A stretch of DNA of 64,000 nt. Origin: Bombyx mori (taxonomy: Eukaryota > Arthropoda > Insecta > Lepidoptera > Bombycidae). The notes beneath the pieces are model-generated. The model was not told the DNA's origin, did not search any database, and worked only from the letters and a program-made list of their open reading frames with translations. How positions within the stretch are numbered: position 1 is the stretch's first letter; each line of letters starts with the position of its first letter. The stretch is from the NCBI RefSeq assembly GCF_030269925.1, contig NC_085131.1, positions 1,378,001 to 1,442,000 of the forward strand. The letters run 5' to 3'. Below, in pieces: positions 19,073 to 31,555 of this stretch. The translations under genes were made by a program, and so were the position numbers.

Positions 19073-21837
19073 TTCTTCTTCTCCATAAGTTTTTGTTCAC
19101 TATCTACCCATTATTGCTTATTAGTTATGTTAACGGTGGAAATTTCTTTGGTTATTGCTACCTATCTTTAACATACTTTTGATGTATTGCACGGTGAGTT
19201 TTTCTAAAAGAAGAATAGCATTAAATTCGCTCTGGTACTTGTTTATATATGTGCAATAGTTTTCTAACTATCTACGTAAAAGTCCTTATTCCGTTGTCGT
19301 CTAAGATACAATATATCGTGACTCGTAAAGCACGTTCGTATTGAAACCTGAGAACTCCCGTCGAGTCATTTCACAAAACACTTACAACTTGAAAACTGTA
19401 AAACAAATCCGCAACGGCGTAGCACCGAGATAAGGGCCCCCGGAGGCCCCTCCAGCCCTTAACATCGTCACAAACTCTCAAATTGTCCATCAAGAATCAC
19501 TGAAGACCGGCGGTTTACGAGCCCGGGCAGCAGTAAAACAACTTGCGAACCGGCACTCCAGTTTAATACCGAAGGATTTTTGTTTAGTAATAAGGACGAG
19601 AGTATTCCAGTTGAGCGTTTTGGATGTAAGCTGATTAAGGACGGATTGAGGGCGTATTCCGCGTGGTTTGAGTGTAGATTTTTTTTCTTTAAAACCTGCG
19701 AGTTGCCAAGACTATAATCTGGTGAGTTGCGAGAGATCAGGGTTTGGAGAATCAGAGCCAATGGTCCGGCTCCTATCTGAACCTGAAGTTTTTCATCGAT
19801 CACTATGAAAGTATTTCGCGATTATTGGCTGCGTTGCGTCGCGGTAAGAGTGGTCGGGATTGTGGTCCTCGTCCTTGCATTACGACACGCCACTAATTAC
19901 GGTAATTATTTTACGACCCGCTTAATCCGTTTACGAGAAACACACGATTCCTGAGCAGGTGTCGTAATCACCGGAATGACGCAGGTTCACTGCTGTAGGT
20001 AGGCAGGTCCACTTAGCGCAGGGGCGACTTACATTCGCGAAGAGTTGAATGACCTTTGCGCGACCCTTAATTTTGTTACGAACAGATGCTCTCCGTACGG
20101 GGTGGGCCTGTGTCATCGACAAGTACCTAAATTAACTGTTCCAAAACCAAACTCCGAGATATTTCATAATTTGAATTTTCTTCTTCTATGTTGTTCTCCC
20201 ACTAATGAGAATCGTGAGCATATATGGTTTGTTACCATTTCTCTTCTACATCTGTCTCCTGTTTCGCTCCAGTTTAATAGGTCGTTGTAGAGTTTCTCGT
20301 GTTGTCTCTACAATAGTTTGAGACCATCCTGATTGGAGGATGGAGTTGGAGCTCGTTGGAGCTCGCCTCTTGGAGTACTTTCCCTTCCTCTGTCCCACGA
20401 ATAGCTGTATCTCCAATTCGTACATATTTCATTGTATTTTATGTGCAAAGAAGATCAGATGATGTTCTTAGCATAGAGAGGCAAGTCAGTTGATGTGGAG
20501 CTCATGTCAAATACATTTAAGAAATAGCGATTTGATATTTTTATATGGATAATAATTTTAATAGGGATATTAGTAATTTACTACTAAAATCACTCGTATA
20601 AATAATTGGTCCATAGATTTGAGGCTTCAACCTCATGTCTCAAAGTTGGCGGTGGTGTTCAAGTTGTCTACGGGTTTCTGTGCAACGAAAAATCTAGATA
20701 AAACGAAACGCTATAGGCTACTTTATTTTTCGGGAGCATTGTATATATATACAGGGTGTATATCAATGTCTAGTGAGCTGGAAGTGAACGATCCACAACA
20801 ACGGCGAACCACTCCAACTAATCATGGTATCCATGGCGCACAAAGGAACAATAGTCTCAGAACGGACACTGTCCTAACGTGGCCCAGTAGGGTGACCACG
20901 CGTCGGATTATTTTTAGACTTTCACTTTTAGCGCCTGATTAAGAAAAACCGGACCATTTCAGATAAATATTTTGTATATGTATAGGATATCAACACGAGC
21001 GCCACATATTGTACATATCGCTGCCACTATGAAGTGCGAATAATTATAATTAATGCACTAAGTTTCAAGTTAATCGAATAAGCCACGTGCCAAAGGACAA
21101 TCAAACAAACACACAAAAAATCATTTCAAGTAATGTAGGTACTTGATGAAGTTGAACAGAATTTAATCTTTTGCATTTTTCGAATTCATTTTATAATTTA
21201 TATTAAACGCTATAATTAGGCGAAAAACAGGAATAGCAAAATGCAGTTAGCATTTTAAGTTTTAACAGCAGTAAACTAATTTGTCCTGCTTCCTCGCCTA
21301 AGCCTTGGTCACATAACAGTGTAGAGCAGGATTTGTCGTGTCGTGTAGCGACTGTGGATTATCCAGTCGAGATTACGTTTGATTGCCAATATACTATAAC
21401 GTTAATTGTATATATTATATATAGACGTGTTCTGTGATAGTATGGCTCAGTTGAGTTAATGTTGCGAAAGTTAAAAAAAATTGCCTAGAATTAGGGAAAT
21501 TTAAAAAAAAAATTGGGTGTTTTTTTTTCTATCATTATAATAAGGACTTAAGATAAAAGGACTTAATACACACAGCTATGTTAGTGGGCAAGACCTGGGG
21601 TGGTCAGGCACTAATTTGTATTTTTATTTTTAAATAAATATGCACCCAATATTACGTGTTCACAAACGAATTGCGCGAAGCTTTAACATTGTGGAATAAA
21701 GTTGAAAGCCGCCGAATTTATTATTCTGCGTTATGAATGTCAATTGTTAGAACACTTTCCTAATTCTGCAGTACCACCAGTGCCGACACCATCACCACTA
21801 CTAGAAACCTGGTTGTACTCTCTGAGATTACACTTCC
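19073..21837. other. About 2.8 kb without a recognised gene or young repeat
   Basis: A 111-codon minus-strand frame (19468-19803) lies in GC-richer DNA but has no domain. A Bm1-like relic of some 60 bases is at about 20622-20680 (CTCATGTCTCAAAGTTGGCG, then GTGGTGTTCAAG). A short TATATA run sits near 20745. The rest is unique. Confidence 0.4.
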
Positions 21838-22062
21838 TTATTTTTTTATTTTTTTTATTGCTTAGATGGGTAAGTGGTTACTGAAGCCCATATACATCTA
21901 CAACATAAATGCGCCACCCACCTTGAGATATAAGTTCTAAGGTCTCAGTATAGTTACAACGGCTGCCCCACCCTTCAAACCGAAACGCATTACTGCTTCT
22001 ACAGAAATAGGCAGGGTGGTGGTACCTACCCGTGCGGAATCACAGCATGTCCTACCACCAGT
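21838..22062 (-). mobile_element. Bm1 SINE, 5'-truncated, with a tail-side deletion
   Basis: T-rich tail, GCTTAGATGGGTAAGTGGTT (the TGGACGAGCTC...GGTGT segment is missing), then the normal body to GTCCTACCACCAGTG. Confidence 0.92.
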
Positions 22063-22329
22063 GTTATTTTTTAAGTAATTTATCTTAAACCTTAATTAAA
22101 CATGTTTAATATACTCCTAGACTTGAGCTGCATGTAATCTAGACAATTTCTTAAGGCAAACTTAATTAAATTACTATCCGTGTTGTTTTATATCAACTCT
22201 AAACTTTTGAATAAATTTAAATGGGTGCACATATTATCTAGAAAAACGTAAGATATATTACGCCACAATTATTTACATCATCGTCAGACATCATAGGGTG
22301 ATCGAGATTAGCAGACGAAACGTATGACA

Positions 22330-22994
22330 GTTCTTAGGACGGAGGCACCGCTCTTTAAGAAGGCTGGGTGGTAAGTGTGATGGCGTCTATGCGCCTCCAT
22401 CGGGTAAGGTCTGTCGTAGTACGAAGTTAGCCGAGTTCCGACGATACCACAATCGTGCTGCCATCTCTGTGGAATCGTGCTGCGTTTCGTTTAGCTACTA
22501 AACTAATGACCGTCTCCGACTGGAACGTGGATCTCCACTATGACCTGGAGCTCAACTCCGTTAGTAAGTATTTACAATCGGCATCGGTGTGCCACTTTGA
22601 AAAGGCGGCACGATATGAGAACCCTATTGTCGTGGCCGCTGGAAACTACATACCCGACCCTGTAGACCGAATGGTAAACCGTCGACGTCGCCCAAAGCAC
22701 GTCATTACGGATCCTCCTGATCCATTAACGGTGCTTTTAGGCACCACAAGCACCGGTCACCATCCTCGTCGAGCCCGTCGCTTGCGACGAAGGGCTCGAC
22801 GAGCAAATTAACCCATAGACACAGCTTACTGAGTTCCTCGCCGGATCTTCTCAGTGGGTCGCGTTTCCGATCTGGTGGTAGATTCTGCGAAGCACTGCTC
22901 TTGCTAGGGTCAGTGTTAGCAACTCTCCGGTTTGAGCCCCGTGAGCTCACCTACAAACTTTAGGGTGAAGCTGAAATAGCTTCTCAAGGCTATC
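22330..22994 (+). mobile_element. Jockey-like LINE, longest 3' end in the window
   Basis: It carries about 145 codons of ORF2 C-terminus plus the complete 3' non-coding region ending in the AGCTTCTCAAGGCT stem and GGTAGGAAGAAGAAAAAAA. It is 5'-truncated near 22330. Ten shorter copies in the window share this tail. Confidence 0.88.
22375..22811 (+). pseudogene. Jockey-like LINE ORF2 C-terminus, with one stop
   Basis: The frame reads VSVMASMRLHRVRSVVVRS, a TAG, then PSSDDTTIVLPSLWNRAAFR, HYDLELNSVSKYLQSASV, FEKAARYENPIVVAAGNYIP, DPVDRMVNRRRRPKHVI and DPPDPLTVLLGTTSTG. It ends in an Arg-rich tail (RRARRLRRRARRAN). The FEKAA..HENP..VAAGNYIPDP and PPDPLTVLLG words are typical of the last 80 residues of jockey-type polyproteins in moths. 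The basic tail may bind nucleic acid. Endonuclease and RT domains are absent. Confidence 0.85.
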
Positions 22995-24770
22995 AGCATG
23001 GGTAGGAAGAAGAAAAAAATCTCCGACATATTTTTGTATGTGTGCGCGTGTTCCCTATATAGAAGCGGGTTCATAAAGGTGCGAGAAAAGTCCTTGAGTG
23101 AGGCTATTGGATCTCTGGTTTGGGACAAAGTTTAATACCATCGTCAAAAGTATCCGAGAGAGCGTCTGAAAAACAATCGTATTCAAACAGCGATTGCGAT
23201 AAAAATGCGCATTACGTGTGAACATACAAAACTTTATCCATCAGCGTCTCATCACATATTCAGATTCCACGTGTCGTGTCTGCGTGTGCACCTCATGTAT
23301 TATTCTATGATGACTGCTGAATTAGGGCCCGTTTACATAGGAACAGTTTCTTTAAAACGTATCCATTAATACTAATAATATTTGGTTTGAATCATGTTAG
23401 AAAATCAGACGAAAATCGAATGATAATTATGAAGTTTTTGAATGTCAAACTTAGGAAAGTTTGTTTGCGTGAAAATGATGCTAGTCTAAACTTTTTAAAT
23501 GACTTCCCTAGTTAGCGTTATCCATAAACTAAGTGAACCACATAAGCCGCTGTAGTTGGGCAGCGCTGGAGATCTCACCGCGATTAGCATTATGAACTCA
23601 AGAGAGGAAGCAAGCCAGGGACGTACTAGAATAGGCCAAGGATCGCGCGCCGTAGAGCCTAGACATGACGCTGGTATACTTACGGGTTCGGATTCGAATG
23701 ATATTTATATTATGAATCAACCCTTAAATGCCCGCTCTACTCTAGAGTTGGTATTTGAGCTCCCAAATAATGATGTTGAGTAAATAAGTGTTGAGCTCAA
23801 GGCATCATTGACAAGCGTCAGTTATGTTCTATGTTTAAAAATATTAGCTATTAATAATGAGTGTTACAGTCGCGAAGACTGAATCCGACTTCTGCGATAA
23901 CAGATATACTCCTGCTTGAGTGCATTAAGTAAAAGCTCCCGATGCTTTATTGTTTGCTAAGTTGTTCGGTCATTGTTACACCGAACTTATGTGAAAGAGC
24001 TTTTAACCGATACACCTGTGGTACGCACAGCATCAATCTGTCCCACAAGACGTCTCCGTTATTCAATGTCAATTCAGAAATTTCCATTCGCCAATACATT
24101 TTATTTCTAAAGCGAGGATCCGATAATGGAATTGTAAAACAGTAGGAGAATCCATTCATTACCCGTGAGAGATAAAATTTAAAATTCAAATTACTTACGC
24201 CTTATCAATTACATGTACCAGGATAGCAACAATGCGAGGCGGTGACGATTCTCGTTTCGCTCATTCTTGGCCGAATTTGCATCTCTATACAATGGCAATT
24301 ATATAGGGGGTTCAATAACGAAAGGTCTTAAGTGCGAGAGGACGAAGGCAGCTACAATTCGATCCGACAGAGATAGGACTTTGCGGAATCGAGTTACGTA
24401 ATTACGGGGACATTTGCATCAATGTTATTTTCGGCCGACTGGTGAAGTTTTGCTCGACTTTGAGATAATTTCCTCAGGACGATAATTAACTGATGTTGGT
24501 TTAGAACTGCAATGCTTTATCACTATACATTTAAAAGTACAGATTTTTTACTCACATTTCTTCTATTTGCTTGAAACGTATTTTTGCCTGGCTTTTTTTT
24601 CAGGCCAGATGTCGTTTGAAGAAGGACCTCATAAGATCATAAAACGGTGCATCATGTGGTTCAAAGAAATCATACTATCTGGCAGTCCAACTACGCATCA
24701 GAAGGTACCTAGTAGATCTATCCTATATTCATTCCATTACTACATCCTCCTCCTCGCGTCGTTTTCCTCA
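22995..24770. other. No gene seen; about 1.8 kb unique DNA
   Basis: CCTGGTAC occurs at 24215-24222 (minus). A 75-codon plus-strand frame at 23556-23783 and overlapping frames at 23942-24189 have no domain. Confidence 0.4.
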
Positions 24771-25034
24771 TTACTGAGGGTCGTGACTCCCCTGCTGCAT
24801 CAGTTTCTCCCGTACGATTTCCCTCCATCTGCCGCGATCCTTAGCTTCATGAAGGGCATTATGGAAGTTGATGTTTAGAGAAGATCGTATTTGGTCCGAC
24901 CATCTCGTGGGACTGCGTCCTTTGGGACGTTTGCCTGTCACCATCAGCTGTTCTAGATTGTGACCCTCTTTACGAGCAATATGTCCGAAGAATTCCAGCA
25001 CCCTACGAAGGCATATAGTGACTACGTACATACA
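24771..25034 (-). pseudogene. RTE-type LINE endonuclease/RT C-terminus
   Basis: The minus strand reads CLRRVLEFFGHIARKEGHNL, EQLMVTGKRPKGRSPTRWSD and ALHEAKDRGRWREIVREKL, ending SHDPQ and a TAA at 24773-24771. L..FGH..R......L..L...G...G.R.RGR.P.RW.D is the conserved tail of RTE-clade polyproteins. It is nearly intact at the protein level, with no stop over 85 codons, but the catalytic domains are missing because of 5' truncation at about 25034. Confidence 0.88.
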
Positions 25035-25300
25035 TACATACATTCTCCTCAATTAGTTTCATCTTTAATTCCCTGTTTGCTCATAGTAAGGAGCATTGTA
25101 AGGCTGTATGGGTGGGTGCGTCCTACCCATTCGTGTGGTGAAATGTTCATACGTTCTGATCCGAAGGGTAAAAATAGCCGTATTGCAAACCTTCTCAAAC
25201 ATCCATTGCATTCGATAACCATTTATGATCAGCGGACTTGGAGCTCATCGACTCATGTAATGTAATAAAAATAATTGTAAATAGACATGGTTTAACAATA

Positions 25301-25628
25301 AACCGACTTTAAATAAATAAAAGATATTCCAAAACAAATTAATATACACTAAAAACAATAATCATCGAAATCGGTTGGCGTGATATTGACTTATTGAGTT
25401 ATTCATTTATTTGTCGCGCAGGTATTTAATGCAAATTTAAAACTTATATAGTTTTCTAATGGATACCATTATCAGAACTGAACTAAATTGGACCACACGG
25501 GAAGCGTCAGCTTTCTAATAAAAAAAGAATCATCAAAATCGATTCACGCAGTCAAAAGTTATGAGGTAACAAACATAAAAAAAACATAAAGTCGAATTGA
25601 GAACCTCCTCCTTTTTTTGAAGTCGGTT
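25301..25628. mobile_element. MITE-like element with AACCGACTT/AAGTCGGTT ends
   Basis: The left end AACCGACTTT and the right end GAAGTCGGTT are inverted. The right side carries AACCTCCTCC next to a T-run, part of a repeat I remember as very frequent in insect genomes. It has a non-coding AT-rich interior. The family name and target duplication are uncertain. Confidence 0.6.
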
Positions 25629-26263
25629 AAAAATCCAACGATTTTCATAAAATTTAGTATACAGGGGATTTCGGAGGCGATAAATCGATCTAGCTACGAT
25701 TTATTTTCAGAAAATGTTGTTTTATTCGTGTTTTTCAATAAGCAACTCTTCCCGACATCTATTGGCGAATAATAATACAATTTTTCTTAATTGAGGGCAA
25801 CTAACCGCTTTAAAGACACAACACAAGATGGCGTTATCAAAAAAGAAACCGGTCATCGTCTAGTAACTTATTATAAATACACATTACAATTAAATTAGAA
25901 ACTAAACAGTTAGTTATCTTTATGAATAATGTATGTAACAAATGCGAAAACGATTAGGCTAATATGTTGTAATACAATCATTGATTAGACATCAAACCCC
26001 GCCTTCCATACTGATCACATATTTATTCTTTGCACGAGTCTCCGGAGTGCACGCTGGGGCCTCCACGAAAAACGGAGACAGAAGGATAATAAAGGATTAT
26101 AAACAATACACGATTTCGCCGAGAAATAGAAATTCAAAGGACAGCAGACGCCGGATTGGATCATGGGAGCCGTGTGGTCTTAGAGACAGCGCGGGATTGC
26201 TTCGCTTTCGTCAATAAATAACACAAGGTAATTACCACCTTCGAAAAATTACGTTAAAAAAAA
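25629..26263. other. No gene seen; unique DNA
   Basis: A plus-strand 78-codon frame at 25981-26217 is without domain. Confidence 0.4.
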
Positions 26264-26465
26264 AGCTTAGATGGGTGGATGAGCTCACGCCACACCTGTT
26301 GTTAAGTGGATACTGGAGCCCATAGACATCTACAACATATATGCTGCCACCCACCTTGAGATATAAGTTCTAAGGTCTCAGTATAGTTACAACGGCTGCC
26401 CTACCCAGACCGAAACGCATTACTGCTTCACAGCAGAAATAGGGAGGGTGGTGGTACCTACCCCT
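26264..26465 (-). mobile_element. Bm1 SINE, 5'-truncated
   Basis: AGCTTAGATGGGTGGATGAG to GGTGGTGGTACCTACCCC. The base run next to the tail is A-rich on the plus strand where a T-run is expected, so the tail has probably been replaced. Confidence 0.9.
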
Positions 26466-26469
26466 AAAC

Positions 26470-27440
26470 ATACGCAAAGAAATAAAATCGTCTGGTCTTA
26501 ATTTTATATTGCTTACGTACCTGTGTACTATTTAAAAATTGCATCTATTGAAAATACCGTGTTTAATAGCCATTAAGCCACAAAAATTTTTTTTAAAAGG
26601 AATATCCAATAATCTTTAGACATCATGGCGACCGAGAGGGATGATCAAGTGAAACCGCCACCTGTTTATACAAGGGGATGAGGTAACAGTAACCCTTTCT
26701 AATGGTTTTAGCTAAAAATGAGCTTCGCTCGTGAGGGATAACAATGAATTTTTGATTCGGAGAGCCTTTTTTGATTATCCCTTAATAGTTTAATCGGAAC
26801 GTTGTTTTGGGGGGACCGAATGTTAAATATTTAACGTTTTTCGGATCGCTTTGTAGGCGTGAAGTGATTTTCTAATAAAGCGCTTATAGTCTAATTGGTA
26901 TAATTCGCATGAGTTGATATTAGTGTATAGGAAATTTATGGCTGTGTATCAATCTACAATGTCATCATTCCGTGTCGATTAGTACTACAATATTTAGATT
27001 GATATGTAAAAGAAAAAAACGGAGCTTAAAAAAAATCATAAACATAAAAGTTAGGTACTAAGCCAAAAAATAAAAGGGAATCTGTTAATAAGCTGACGAC
27101 TCAATAAACTGACCTGTTTTGTACTTGTCTACGTGTATTTATAAAAAATATAGAATGCAATCGTTAAATAGGTTATTGGTAGTTAGAAGGTATGCTGACA
27201 GCCAATATAGGTAGAACCATCTTGCCTATTTCCGCCGCGAAGTCTACACACGCTCGGGTTTGACTAGACAGCCTATATGCAATAGAATTGAAACTTTGAC
27301 TTCGTGTATTGAGTATCATCATATGATGTCTTTGGTAAGGCGACGGTGGTACTGAACTGTAACTGAGCAGAAAGTCTGTCCACCCAACTACTGCCAATCT
27401 TCATCCAACATAAATCGAGTTGACTACGCAAAAGTTTTAA
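26470..27440. other. No gene seen; AT-rich unique DNA
   Basis: No recognised repeat. Minus-strand frames overlapping 27173-27590 are shadows of the RTE fragment or chance. Confidence 0.45.
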
Positions 27441-27441
27441 T

Positions 27442-27705
27442 AGAGCTAAACATCCAAAAAAGGCTCTGTGCCTAGAACGTGTTATGAGCTTCTTCGGACA
27501 CACCATGCGGTCTCCCAGACATGAATTAGAGAAACTCATAGTTTCGGGTCGCATAGATAGCAAGCGCGCCGTGGACAGAATACCAGCCATATGGTCAGAC
27601 CTGGTTAAGGAAAGGCTTGGTGGTAATCTATACCATGCGGTCTATGCCACCCATGATCGAACACTGTGGAGGAAAGTCACATATAGTCGAGATCCTCAGC
27701 AGTGA
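27442..27705 (+). pseudogene. RTE-type LINE C-terminal fragment
   Basis: The frame reads NRAKHPKKALCLERVMSFFG, HTMRSPRHELEKLIVSGRID and WSDLVKERLGGNLYHAVYAT, ending THDRTLWRKVTYSRDPQQ and TGA at 27703-27705. A one-base shift upstream restores the more usual NIQKRLCA wording. It is the same family as the minus-strand fragment at 10.0 kb. The F..GH..R.....L..L...G...GKRA..R.P.RWSD motif is the RTE tail. The catalytic domains are absent. Confidence 0.85.
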
Positions 27706-27746
27706 GGGAGCGATATAGAAGAAGACGGAAAAGTAAATTTTGCTTT

Positions 27747-27852
27747 TGTTTTTATTGCCCGTATATGCAGACGAGCATACGGCCCACCTGATGGTAAGTA
27801 TTTACCGTCGCCCATGGACTTCAGCAATGCCAAGCCGCTGCCTACCGTTGCT
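27747..27852 (-). mobile_element. Tail of the GIAEVHGRR LINE family
   Basis: A T-rich start, then GCAGACGAGCATACGGCCCA, CCGTCGCCCATGGACTTCAG and AAGCCGCTGCCTACCG. The CAGGGGCAGAGC segment is deleted. It follows the RTE remnant by about 40 bases. Confidence 0.85.
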
Positions 27853-28298
27853 TAAAAGAATAGACGATGACTTAGCTCGATGAAAACGAAATAAGAATGT
27901 GCGTTAATTATACGTCCATAATTACGTAGCGGTACCAAGCGCCCAGGAACGAGGAAGAGGTTGGGGAGACAATAGCATCTGACCTACGACCCTGTCAGTC
28001 ATAGACGTGTATGCGTTAGTACACGGCGCGCATACCTTTATAAGAGTTACGTTGAGACGTGGTACATGAAAAGTGTTTTTGAATAGAAAATATTGAGTAA
28101 CAGAAATTTGATGACACGTCCTAATATTTTTCAGCTATAATTAGAGAAAAAAATTTAGTATGTGACAACCTTAAGTAATCAATGATAGAAGTTGCTGAAA
28201 GATTATCTGTCAATCGAAAGAAATTTCACCTGGTAACATTCCTTCCAGAAATGTATTAATCTACCAATCAAAAGTTTACAGTTGAGAAATATATTGAA

Positions 28299-28712
28299 GT
28301 CGTCGTGGCCTAAAAGATAAGACGTCCGGTGCATTCGTGTTGAGCGATGCTCGATGTTCGAATACCAGGCGGGTACCAATTTTTCTAATGAAATACGTAC
28401 TCATCAAATGTTCACGATTGACTTCCACGGTGAAGGAATAACATCGTATAATAAAAATCAAACCCGCAAAATTATAATTTGCGTTATTACTGGTGGTAGG
28501 ACCTCTTGTGAGTCCGCACTGGTAGGTACCACCATCATGCCTATTTCTGCAGAGAAGCAGTAATGCGGTTCGGTTTGAAAGGTGGGACAGCCGTTGTAAC
28601 TATACTGAGACCTTAGAACTCATATCTTAAGTTAGGTGGTCGCATTTACGTTGTAGATGTCTATGGGCTTCGATAACCACTTATCACCACTCGTTCACCC
28701 TTCCAAGCTTTT
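28299..28712 (+). mobile_element. Full-length Bm1 SINE with tRNA-derived head
   Basis: It begins GTCGTCGTGGCCTAAAAGAT (box A region) and carries GATGTTCGAATACC (box B). The middle follows (CGTACTCATCAAATGTTCAC, CCACGGTGAAGGAATAACAT), then the usual body and a T-rich rather than A-rich end. Pol III would transcribe an active copy from the internal boxes. This one has several changes in box B. Confidence 0.92.
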
Positions 28713-30540
28713 TTTTTCGTAAATAAAGTCAGTAATTTTTTTTTGAAACATTATACTAAATAATAATATGTTATGATAAATATTCAGTCATCAACATGTG
28801 GAATGCGCTTAATTATCTAGCTAGCCATGTCCATTATCTGTAAAGATCACATTCTTAACATCAAATGAAAGCATGCTTAATAAACATTTAGACTGTATCC
28901 GGGTCAATAGTCTTATCCATTACAGAGCTTTCTTCCGTCATTCACGTCAATACGAGAGGTGTAATATTTCCCATAATGACACACCGCCCTGAGGTGCTAT
29001 ACGAATCATTAGCTCTGCCTTTCCAATTTCAATGCTAATCAACTTTGAAGGAATTCATTATTATCATTACAGTATTTTGTTTAGGGTGTTGTCTTAGTCA
29101 ATATTCGATGCTACGCTATATTTGAGTTTTAAATCGCTTTGAGATATTTGAAAGTTGTTTGAGTTGTATTTACTAACGACGTAAGATTTTGGTGATGTTT
29201 TGCCTTAGTAGTAATAAGCTTAATGTAGGGATTATACGATAAGTTTCCGGGTATTCTAGGATTGCATACGTTGGGGCAAATGGTCATGGAAGGGCAATAT
29301 GTATTATTAGAACATATTTATCTTGCTTATTATTTTTATACAGTGACTGCGATTTGATGTGTAACATTCACCCACATGTTGAAATTAAATTCGCGCGACC
29401 TATCCCACGTATGTAGATGGTAATGTGAAAAAACTCCTTACTTTTAAAATGACAACAAAAGTTAAAACTCAATCGAATGAACAACTTAAGAAGGAAAGTT
29501 CTCGAATAAACAAAGCAACGAACCCGCAAATTTTCGTGATTTTAAATTCCTGGGCGCGACCTGCTCAGATATGTATGTACGTTTTTAACTGGCCAAAAAT
29601 CTTGAAAATCTTTAATCTACTCACTGATAGATAATAGTGCGACCAGAACATTATGTACATATTTTCAAATCGCTTTTACTCCAGTTAGACCAATAAAAGG
29701 CTAAGTTTTAAATTTGCCTAACTTTATTAAACATAACAAAATCCTATGAATTCTCGTTATGTTGATTACCGAGAGACGCAGTTAATATGAGTGGGTACTT
29801 CTTAAATTTGTATAATCATACCTTTGTATCCGAAGAGCACTTAAAATCTAAACGACATATTGTTCAGTCAGAGTAGTTCACCTTAAAACAATACACGTGT
29901 AAATATCTTTTAATTACGAATATAATTAAAATAACTGTTCTTGTAATATTTATACTACGATTTATGTCTTTAACGTGTATTTAGTGACGATTTGTTTTTT
30001 CTTATAATTTCTGTTTACTAATTGGATATTAATGTTAGCGTTTGGCCATATTTTAATATATTTATTGCGATGCACAACGACAGAACTTTATGAATTTTGA
30101 AGAACTCAAAACTGAATCTTTAATTAAAAATTAATTAAAAATAATTTAAATTGCCCTAATTTATTTATCTGCAAAGCTATGCATCTGTAGCTCACATCTC
30201 ATACTACCACACTAACCTGTGAGTATTTAGTGGTATCATCAAACTGATTATTAAATAAACTCCATTAAAGATAGACAGTCAATAATTATAATATCGATAC
30301 TTGAGTAGTTTTGTTATTATTTGACATCATTTTGTTTTAATAGTTACAATGTTTTCTTGGTGTTTTGTATTTAAGTACGTTTTAGGAATGCGATTACTCA
30401 GACAATTATATTCATTGTTATACTTGGATCCAAAGGAAATACTGACCGGCTTCGTTGAGACGTCAGATTAAAAATAGAAGTTTTTAATTTATTCAATGTC
30501 AGCTTTTCTGAACCTTCTTATGAAACTTCTTAAGGAAATG
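28713..30540. other. No gene seen; about 1.8 kb AT-rich unique DNA
   Basis: No repeats or exon-like frames recognised. Confidence 0.45.
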
Positions 30541-30616
30541 CTTGTCCTGAGACGCGTGGGTTCGTATAGAGGCGTTGTGACGACAGAGTCAAGGAGGTCA
30601 GCGGCATCTTATTTTA

Positions 30617-30949
30617 TTGCCACGCATTGAAACTGATAATGGCGGGATAGGGTTGCGTAGACTTTTGAGACCACAAAAACATCATCTAGTAAAAATTCAG
30701 TTTACAATATGCTCAAGGTTAGCATGGTATGGACATGTGACGCGTAGAGAGAAGATGTATGTGACTAGATGTATGGAAATGGTAGTGCAAGGTAAAGGGG
30801 GAAGAGGTCGACCGAAGAAGACATGGATGGAGTGTGTGAATGACGGTATGAGAGAGAGAGGAGTGAGTGTTGAGATGACGGCTGATAGAAGAGAATGGAA
30901 GAGAAAAATTAGTTGTGCCGAGACCCCGACTAGTGGGATAAGGTGGTGA
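30617..30949 (+). pseudogene. RTE-type LINE C-terminus, third lineage
   Basis: The frame contains RLAWYGHVTRREKMYVTRCM, EMVVQGKGGRGRPKKTWMEC and DRREWKRKISCAETPTSG before a TGA. L.WYGHV.RR....V.R.ME..V.G.RGRGRPK..W..C is the conserved tail of another RTE-type lineage. A scrap of the same tail lies at 40.0 kb. There is no stop inside over 110 codons, but the first 35 codons are not convincing, so the real homology starts near 30700. Confidence 0.82.
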
Positions 30950-31033
30950 AAAAGAAAAAGAATATGCTCAAGTCAAAGGATTCAAGTGATAACCAAGTTA
31001 CGGATGGAGATCGCGGTGTGTATCATGGGCTTA

Positions 31034-31116
31034 ATTTTTTTTATTAATTGCCCTTGTAGGCAGACGAGGATACGGCCCGCATGGTGGAGAGTGTTACCGT
31101 CGCCCATAGACTTCAG
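31034..31116 (-). mobile_element. Tail of the GIAEVHGRR LINE family, short
   Basis: A T-run, then ATTGCCCTTGTAGGCAGACG, ATACGGCCCGCATGGTGGAG and CCGTCGCCCATAGACTTCAG. Confidence 0.8.
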
Positions 31117-31270
31117 CATTTTCAAATGAAATTTAGAAAAACGCCAATATATTATTTCGAACCTTAAGCAGGTATATTAAATTTGGTGCGTCTTCAATAC
31201 GTTCAATCGTTCATCCTTTACCTCTTTATTGTATCGTGAGTTGATAAATTTCCAATGTATCCTTTGAAAA

Positions 31271-31555
31271 TCTATATATTTAAATAAATGAATTGCTGTT
31301 AGTTAGTCTTGCTAAAACTCGAGAACGGCTGGACGGATTTGGCTAATTTTGGTTTTGAATTATTTGTGGAAGTCCAGAGAAGGTTTAAAAGGTAGATAAA
31401 TATGAAAATGCTCGGAATTAAATAAAAATAGCAAATTTGTTTTCCCTTTGATGTGTCCCCCGTCGGACGGATTCCATTTGTTTGTTTTAAGTTTATATTA
31501 TATAAAAGTTTAAGTCTTCTATTTATCGGTTGAGGAAGTCTGCCGGGTCAACTAG
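31271..31555 (+). mobile_element. Non-autonomous Helitron, family C
   Basis: It starts TCTATATATTTAAATAAATG after an A and ends TCTGCCGGGTCAACTAG before a T. The CACTACGA segment near the 3' end is deleted. It is shorter than the 17.4 kb copy because the AAAT array is absent. Confidence 0.85.

Noticed and set aside
19468..19803. 111-codon minus-strand frame
   Set aside because: It starts at GTG shortly after a stop, has low-complexity Lys and Leu stretches and no recognisable motif. Probably chance in GC-richer DNA.
28354..28563. 69-codon frame in a Bm1
   Set aside because: It is within the SINE consensus, and similar frames occur at the 58.1 kb copy. Bm1 is non-coding.
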